Below are positions 59,347-64,000 of a stretch of DNA of 64,000 nucleotides, piece by piece. Where the stretch lies: NCBI GenBank assembly GCA_032249695.1, contig JAVVHE010000009.1, forward strand, positions 42,462 to 106,461, written 5' to 3'. Made by a program: the position numbers and the translations under genes. Positions within the stretch are counted from its first letter, which is position 1. Every line of letters begins with the position of its first letter. This DNA is from JAVVHE01 sp032249695. GTDB taxonomy: Bacteria > Pseudomonadota > Alphaproteobacteria > Sphingomonadales > Sphingomonadaceae. Below the pieces are notes generated by a model, which searched no databases, had not been told where the DNA came from, and saw only the letters and a list, made by a program, of their open reading frames with translations.

Positions 59347-59793
59347 TTAAGGACGTATCCGCCGCCGTGCAAGTGCCGCCTCGATGATATTCATAACGTC
59401 GGCCCGCTCGCGCGCGGTGAGGTAGCCGCGGAGCTGCACCCGCTTGCCGCGCGATTCGATCAGCAGCGTTCCCGGCCCCCCATCGGCAGCGCGGGCGCTT
59501 GCTGGATCGAAGCGGGTTAGCCGCGGAGCCCCGCCGTCGCGCTCTTCCACCGTCAGCTCGCGGTCGTCCAGCCGGATGAGCGCAGCGCGCGCCGCCCGGC
59601 GCGAGCTGGTGCGCAGCGCCCACGCGAGCAGCGCCAGGTCGACCGCCATGAACGGCAGCACCATCCACGCGCCCAGCAGCAGGAAGCGCAGCGCACCCAG
59701 CCCCATCAGCAGCGCCGCGCCGGCGACGGCCCGCGCGGGCGGGGGGTGGCCGAGGGCCGGGTTGGGGCGGAGCGTCAGATCGAGGTGGAGCAT
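59347..59793 (-). CDS. DUF2244 domain membrane protein
   Basis: A 148-residue protein of the DUF2244 family: two membrane helices (AVAGAALLMGLGALRFLLL and AWMVLPFMAVDLALLAWAL) and a C-terminal soluble part with LIRLDDRELTVEERDGG and LLIESRGKRVQLRGYLTARERADV. The family is found in alphaproteobacteria, often by nth or cytochrome oxidase genes; its function is not established. It is divergent from nth. Confidence 0.88.
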   Translation of the reverse strand: MLHLDLTLRPNPALGHPPPARAVAGAALLMGLGALRFLLLGAWMVLPFMAVDLALLAWALRTSSRRAARAALIRLDDRELTVEERDGGAPRLTRFDPASARAADGGPGTLLIESRGKRVQLRGYLTARERADVMNIIEAALARRRIRP

Positions 59794-59832
59794 GGGGTTG
59801 CAACGCTTCTAGCGCGCTCTAGACGAACACCC

Positions 59833-60501
59833 ATGCGACCCGACGCCGTAGCGGAGATGTTCCGGCGCTTCGAAGCGGCCGAGCCCGATCCGCGCGGCGA
59901 ACTCGTCGCCCCCAACTCGTTCTGCCTGCTGGTCGCGGTCGTGCTGTCGGCACAGGCGACCGACAAGAGCGTCAACGCAGCCACGCCCGCACTGTTTGCG
60001 CGCGCATCGACGCCGCAGGCGATGCTGGCGCTGGGCGAGGACGCGGTGCGCGACGCGATCAGGACGATCGGCCTGTTCAACAGCAAGGCGCGCAACGTCG
60101 TCGCGCTGTCGGCCGCGCTGCTCGAGCGGCACGGCGGCGAGGTTCCCGCCGACCGCGATGCGCTGGAGGCGCTGCCCGGCGTCGGGCGCAAGACCGCGAA
60201 CGTGGTGATGCAGATGGCGTTCGGTGCCGACGCGATCGCGGTCGATACGCACGTCTTCCGCGTCGCGAACAGGACCGGCCTTGCTCCAGGCAAGACGCCG
60301 CTCGCGGTGGAGGGTGCGCTGATGGCAGCGGTGCCCGCAGCCTATCTCAACCGCGCACATCACTGGTTAATCCTTCACGGTCGCTATGTCTGCCTTGCGC
60401 GCCGCCCCGAATGCTGGCGCTGCATCATCGCAGACCTCTGCGCGTTCGAAGACAAGACGACCGGCCCGCGCCCGATGAGGATGAAAGAGAAGACCCGATG
60501 A
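59833..60501 (+). CDS. nth: Endonuclease III
   Basis: A 222-residue DNA glycosylase/AP lyase for oxidised pyrimidines. The helix-hairpin-helix LPGVGRKTANVVM carries the catalytic Lys, VDTHVFRVANRTG carries the catalytic Asp, and the C-terminal iron-sulfur loop has four Cys in CLARRPECWRCIIADLC. ATG at 59833 gives the family start (DAVAEMFRRFEAAEPDPRGEL). Its stop overlaps the following lipoprotein start (ATGA). Confidence 0.96.
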   Translation: MRPDAVAEMFRRFEAAEPDPRGELVAPNSFCLLVAVVLSAQATDKSVNAATPALFARASTPQAMLALGEDAVRDAIRTIGLFNSKARNVVALSAALLERHGGEVPADRDALEALPGVGRKTANVVMQMAFGADAIAVDTHVFRVANRTGLAPGKTPLAVEGALMAAVPAAYLNRAHHWLILHGRYVCLARRPECWRCIIADLCAFEDKTTGPRPMRMKEKTR

Positions 60502-60926
60502 AGCTTTATCCAGCGCTCGCCATTGCCGTCGCTGGCACGCTCGGTGCGTGCAGCAACAGCAGCGCGCCCACCCTCACCGCAGCGGCGACACCCGCCGCTG
60601 CGCCAGCCACGCCGGTCGCCGCGCCCGCCGCGCAGAACTGCATCGGCCTGCGCCAGATCCGCGAATCGCGCGTGCGATCGGACAGCGTGATCGACTTCGT
60701 GATGCTTGACGGATCGATCCTGCGCAGCACTCTGCCGAACGCCTGCCCGCAGCTTGGCTTTGAGCGAGCGTTCACCTACGCGACCAGCCTCAGCCAGCTC
60801 TGCTCGACCGATATCATCACCGTGATCGTCCAGGGCGGCGGCGTGCGGCGCGGTGCGTCGTGCGGTCTGGGCCAGTTCGTGCCGATCAGCCCCGAAGCGG
60901 CGGCCGCCCCGATCGCCGCCAAATAG
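60498..60926 (+). CDS. Small lipoprotein downstream of nth
   Basis: A 142-residue protein with a signal peptide and lipobox (GTLGACSN, Cys18), an Ala/Pro/Thr-rich linker, then a compact domain with four cysteines (QNCIGLRQIRESR, NACPQLGF, QLCSTDIITVI, ASCGLGQFVPIS). The four mature Cys may form two disulfides. I recognise a pattern common in sphingomonad hypothetical proteins but no function. The ATG overlaps the nth stop by four bases. Confidence 0.8.
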   Translation: MKLYPALAIAVAGTLGACSNSSAPTLTAAATPAAAPATPVAAPAAQNCIGLRQIRESRVRSDSVIDFVMLDGSILRSTLPNACPQLGFERAFTYATSLSQLCSTDIITVIVQGGGVRRGASCGLGQFVPISPEAAAAPIAAK

Positions 60927-60973
60927 GGTGGCGCGGGCGCAGCGCCGCTGTTAGGTAATGCCCCTGCGCGCGA

Positions 60974-61020
<47 letters not shown>

Positions 61021-61050
<30 letters not shown>

Positions 61051-62664
61051 GTTCAGAACAGAACTCTGAACACCGGCTACGCCGGGTTTTCCGCCCGAGG
61101 CGGCGACCAGAGTGCGCAGCAGTTCGGATTTCGATCCCATGATTCGGATTTCCTTATCCGCGACCTCGACACGCTGGGCCAGCGCGCGGAGGTGGTCGCG
61201 GCGATAGCCGCCGCTGTCCAGCCAGATGTGCTGGCGAGCCGCGCGGGCGAAGGTTCTGACCATGTCGGGGCTGACGGCCTGGTTGCCGGCATGGTCGAGG
61301 GCAGCCTGTGCGCGTTCGGCGTCGGCGCTGGCCTGTTCCCGAATCGCCTTGAGGCCAGCGATACGCTCTTTCAGGCCGGGGGCGTCGAGATCGGCGACGC
61401 CGGACTCGATGGCGTCGAAGAGCCGGTTGAGCCGCTGGTCGGTCTCGGCGATGCGCTTGTGCAGTTCGGCCAGGTGCTCGCGTCGGCGCTCGGTGCGCTC
61501 CTTGCGGCGGTCGAGGACGCTGGCAAGGATGGTTTCCAGCCGCTCGGGTTGAAGCAGGCGATCTTCCAGGTGACCCGCGACCAGTTGATCGAGCCGATCC
61601 ATCGGGATCGAGCGGCCTTCGCAGCCGGTCTTGCCCTGCCGGGCCTTGGTCGAGCAGGTGTAGTAGCGATAGATGCCGCCCGCGCTGCCCTTGCCGGTGC
61701 GCAAGGTCATCGCACCCCCGCATTTGGCACAGAAGCAGATGCCGGTAAGGAGGGTGGGGCCGCTGGTGACGCGGGCCGGCGTCATCCGGGGATCGCGAGC
61801 CTTGAGCCGGGCCTGCACCGTGTCGAACGTCTCGCGATCGATTAGCGGCGGGCAGGCCATGATCGCCACCTCGCTCTCGGGCTTCCTCTCCCGGCTCTTG
61901 AAGGAGCGCTTGTTGAACCTGTGCTCACCGATATAGGTCGTGCGGGTGAGAATCTGGTGGATCGAAGCCAGCCCCCAGCGCCCGCCATCGCGAGTGAAGA
62001 TGTGGTGTTCGTTGAGATAACAGGTGATCGCTTTGACGCCCATCGGTCCCTTCACACCGTCGCCCTCAAGGAACAGACGGTAGATCAGCCGCACCGTGTC
62101 GGCGTGTAGCGGGTCGATCTCCAGCTTCTTCTTGGTCTTCGATCCCCGCTGCTCGGCGGCGACGATGCGATAGCCGATTGGAGGCAAGGCACCGTTCCAG
62201 AAGCCCTGGCGGGCGTTCTCGTTCATCGCCCGCAGGACGTGCTTGGCGTTCTCCTTCGACTGGTATTCGTCGAAGAGCGCCATGATCTTCCGCATCATGA
62301 CGTGCATGGGATCGTCGCCCATCTCCTGGGTGATGGAGACGAGCTTCACCCCGTTCTTGGCCAGCTTCCGAACGTAAAACTCCAGCTCGAAATGGTCGCG
62401 GAAGAAACGCGAGAAGCTGTGGACCACGACAATATCGAAGGGCGCGGGCTTCGACGTGTCCGCCTCGATCATGCGCTGGAACTCGGGGCGGCGGTCGTTG
62501 GTCGCGGACGCGCCCGCTTCGATGAAGGTCTCGACCAGTTCGTAGCCGCGTGAGGCGCAATAGGCTTCGCCCTGGCGCTTCTGGTCGGGGATGGAAACAT
62601 CATGCTCGGCCTGTCGCGCCGTCGAGACGCGCAAGTAAAGGGCGGCGCGCAGCGGCACAGTCAT
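61021..62664 (-). CDS. Large serine recombinase (site-specific integrase)
   Basis: A 547-residue recombinase. The resolvase domain has the catalytic Ser14 in ALYLRVSTARQ and the arginine region VVVHSFSRFFRDHFELE; the Recombinase domain covers about 170-290 (GVKAITCYLNEHHIFTRDG); a zinc ribbon follows with paired Cys (CFCAKCGG ... CSTKARQGKTGC); and a coiled coil rich in Glu/Arg spans about 380-460. The C-terminal RTRQDSNL is encoded by the antisense of the tRNA-Arg 3' end. It probably moves the element at this tRNA. Confidence 0.94.
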
Positions 62665-62685
62665 GGCGTATGTCTCCTCCTCACA

Positions 62686-62910
62686 TCATCGGCACGGCCC
62701 GAACAGCTCATCGAAGAGATCGCCGAACCATGCCTCGAATACGTCCACCTCGACCTCGGTGACGGGAATATGATCTGGCCAATCGTCGATGACGGTCCAG
62801 GTCGAGAGGTCATGCTTCGGGGGCCGACCCCGAAACGGCCAAGGATAGCCGAGCAACGCTTCAAGCTGCTCGGATGCGGTGGGCGGGCGTTCCTTTCGAG
62901 GTCTGGCCAT
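62686..62910 (-). CDS. Small hypothetical protein of the integrative element
   Basis: A 74-residue protein, Pro/Arg/Lys-rich at the start (MARPRKERPPTASEQLEALL) and acidic with Trp and Phe at the end (VDVFEAWFGDLFDELFGPC). It lies 21 bases ahead of the recombinase on the same strand and may be co-expressed. No family is recognised; a role as a recombination accessory factor is only a guess from position. Confidence 0.55.
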   Translation of the reverse strand: MARPRKERPPTASEQLEALLGYPWPFRGRPPKHDLSTWTVIDDWPDHIPVTEVEVDVFEAWFGDLFDELFGPCR

Positions 62911-63043
62911 TGGTCCAGAATCGCCGAACGAGACCCTTGAAAGAATAGCCTTTCTCTACGCCAGAAGCCTCCGCGCGCCGTGTCGCAAAAATACTTGCGC
63001 GCGGCGGCGCGGGGCGGACACGGCGTAGGGGCCGGGGCGTCCA

Positions 63044-63340
63044 TCATGCCGCCTGCAAAGCCTTCTGCACCGCCTTGGGCGCGCGGTCGATCACTAGGAG
63101 ATAGGCGCGAGTCGGCCCCTCCGGCTGTCGCGAACCTTGCTCCCAATGGCGCAACGTGTTGACGCTGAACCCAAACCGGCCCGCGAACTCTTCTTGCGTC
63201 ATGTCCAGGCGTGTGCGGATCGCCTTCACGTCGATCTTCTCGGGCACATGGATACGATAGGCGCTCTCGTCCGCCTTGCCTTCGGCGTAGGCCACGGCTT
63301 CCTTGAGGCCGCGCCGGATGCTGTCGGCAACCTTGCTCAT
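63044..63340 (-). CDS. HTH-type antitoxin/regulator (HigA-like)
   Basis: A 98-residue protein with a helix-turn-helix of the XRE type at about 45-68 (MTQEEFAGRFGFSVNTLRHWEQG). The N-terminal segment, IRRGLKEAVAYAEGKADESAYRIHVP, is typical of antitoxins paired with HigB2-type toxins. Its ATG overlaps the stop of the toxin gene by four bases (ATGA). The toxin-first order fits the higBA type. It likely represses its own promoter upstream of the toxin. Confidence 0.88.
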   Translation of the reverse strand: MSKVADSIRRGLKEAVAYAEGKADESAYRIHVPEKIDVKAIRTRLDMTQEEFAGRFGFSVNTLRHWEQGSRQPEGPTRAYLLVIDRAPKAVQKALQAA

Positions 63341-63693
63341 CGTTTTCTCCTCTTGAATGCCTCAACCAACAGCGCCGTGAGTTGCCGGAAGTCGTTGCGG
63401 TCCTGCTGACTCAAATCGGCCCGCTCGTTCTTGGCGAAGGCGGTCAGCGCGAAAAGCGGCATATCAGCGTCGTGGTGGAAATAGATCACTCGCGCGCCAC
63501 CGCGTTTGCCCCGGCCTTCCAATCCCCATCTCAGCTTCCGCACACCACCCGTTCCCGGGATCAGGTCGCCAGCCGTTGGGTTGTAAGCAAGATAATCCAC
63601 CAAGAGCGCCCGTTCCTCGTCACTCATGAGCTTTCGGGTTGCCGACAGAAATTCCGGCGTTTCCACCACGCTGATCGGAACCGTTCGAGCCAT
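63337..63693 (-). CDS. RelE/HigB-type toxin
   Basis: A 118-residue protein of the RelE/ParE fold, HigB2 branch: TPEFLSATRKLMSDEERALLVDYLAYNP, GTGGVRKLRW, GKRGGARVIYFHHD and LTAFAKNERADLS. Such toxins cut mRNA on the ribosome. ATG at 63693 is preferred over an in-frame GTG at 63702. Two copies of a 16-base sequence lie just upstream. With the antitoxin it probably stabilises the integrative element. Confidence 0.9.
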   Translation of the reverse strand: MARTVPISVVETPEFLSATRKLMSDEERALLVDYLAYNPTAGDLIPGTGGVRKLRWGLEGRGKRGGARVIYFHHDADMPLFALTAFAKNERADLSQQDRNDFRQLTALLVEAFKRRKR

Positions 63694-63702
63694 GAGATAC
63701 AC

Positions 63703-63752
63703 TAATCCAATGGGTCAGTTCATGCAATCGGAAAAGTAATCCAATGAGTCAG
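63703..63752 (-). promoter_or_regulatory. Two direct repeats upstream of the toxin-antitoxin pair
   Basis: TAATCCAATGGGTCAG at 63703-63718 and TAATCCAATGAGTCAG at 63737-63752 match at 15 of 16 bases with a 34-base period, close to three helical turns. The near copy is 10 bases before the toxin ATG. They are the best candidate operators for the HTH antitoxin, with the promoter between or over them. Confidence 0.6.
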
Positions 63753-63778
63753 GGCCACGCCGCCGCCGCGTTGTCGGC

Positions 63779-63803
63779 ATTGGAGTGCTTTCGCACTCCC
63801 AAT
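63779..63803. terminator. Perfect hairpin in the non-coding stretch
   Basis: GGAGTGC and GCACTCC pair perfectly around TTTC, and the flanking ATT/AAT can extend the stem past one bulged C. It lies between the toxin promoter and the gene leaving the window, where a terminator for the latter would be expected, but no U-tract follows on the minus strand. Confidence 0.4.
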
Positions 63804-63848
63804 CATCCTTACCTGCTTGGGGAGCCGCTGCCGGGCCGGGGACAGCCG

Positions 63849-63896
63849 GTCAAGGCCGTAAGCCGCGCAGCGATGGCGCGAAGCGCCAGCCTTGAC
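63849..63896. repeat. Inverted repeat with structured interior
   Basis: GTCAAGGC at 63849-63856 and GCCTTGAC at 63889-63896 are inverted copies 32 bases apart, and the interior (GCGCAGCGATGGCGCGAAGCGC region) can fold further. Could be part of a non-coding RNA, an origin-like site or a terminator. Confidence 0.4.
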
Positions 63897-63952
63897 GGGA
63901 TGGAGCCGGTCCGGCCTCATCGAGACGTGCAGGCAAGGTCGTTGGGGCAGCC

Positions 63953-64000
63953 TCAAAGCCCGAGTCCGATCTGCCGCTTGCGGGTAAAGCCCCACTCGAT
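63953..64000 (-). CDS. C-terminal tail of a gene that leaves the window
   Basis: The minus strand reads IEWGFTRKRQIGLGL and then a stop at 63953-63955. The open frame continues beyond the edge. The basic, aromatic tail looks coding, and it would be the next gene of the integrative element, but 15 residues are too few to name it. Confidence 0.4.
   Translation of the reverse strand: MEWGFTRKRQIGLGL

Noticed and set aside
63720..63995. 91-codon minus-strand frame at the right edge
   Set aside because: It runs across the operator-like repeats and two inverted repeats, with a composition unlike a real protein; another frame (63953-64000) looks coding instead.

Overview
The window reads as the chromosome of a high-GC alphaproteobacterium, most likely a sphingomonad (Sphingomonadales). 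This is inferred from the very GC-rich codons, the conserved rpmH-rnpA-yidD-yidC-engB block, a PEP-CTERM-type surface protein, several DUF families common in alphaproteobacteria, and frequent GTG/TTG starts. No 16S rRNA is present, so the placement is an inference.

Bases 1-18 kb: the end of ferrochelatase, two short-chain dehydrogenases (one PhaB-like), purF, free-methionine sulfoxide reductase, the ribosomal/membrane-insertion block engB-yidC-yidD-rnpA-rpmH on the minus strand, a YifB/ComM ATPase, tRNA-Val, alaS, a small Mop-type molybdate-binding protein with a suspicious in-frame stop, a HerA-like ATPase, and a choice-of-anchor A surface protein. Bases 18-33 kb: a DUF445 protein, an RND efflux pump with its adaptor, a YeaQ-type membrane protein, a SIMPL protein, the LPS-export permeases lptF-lptG, two acyltransferase-like genes, RidA, a DUF3572 protein, rpmG and ilvD. 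Bases 33-54 kb: a small lipoprotein divergent from nnrED, a TrmA/RlmD-type RNA methyltransferase, a second YeaQ-type protein, a zinc peptidase, a glycosyltransferase, gltA, gltX, comEC, a flavin reductase, exported MsrB and MsrA, an M16 peptidase, glnE, a Bcp peroxiredoxin, an M23 peptidase, an IscA/ErpA-type carrier and exonuclease III.

Bases 54.9-59.3 kb hold the most interesting locus. A 155-residue protein carries four copies of an SR(G/D)(G/E)LVSG motif. It is followed by a YcaO enzyme and, with a 4-base overlap, a TfuA-like protein. A BTAD/TPR (SARP-like) regulator is convergent and overlaps the end of tfuA. This looks like a compact RiPP (ribosomally made, post-translationally modified peptide) locus with a multi-core precursor. 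YcaO plus TfuA without a cyclodehydratase partner points to backbone thioamidation, but the product is unknown. No exporter or dedicated protease is seen beside it.

Bases 59.3-61 kb return to housekeeping genes (DUF2244 protein, nth, a lipoprotein). From tRNA-Arg(CCG) at 60,974 to the right edge lies the end of an integrative element. A large serine recombinase reads into the 3' end of the tRNA gene, followed by a small unknown gene, a HigB/HigA-type toxin-antitoxin pair with a repeated upstream sequence, a structured non-coding stretch, and the tail of a gene that leaves the window.
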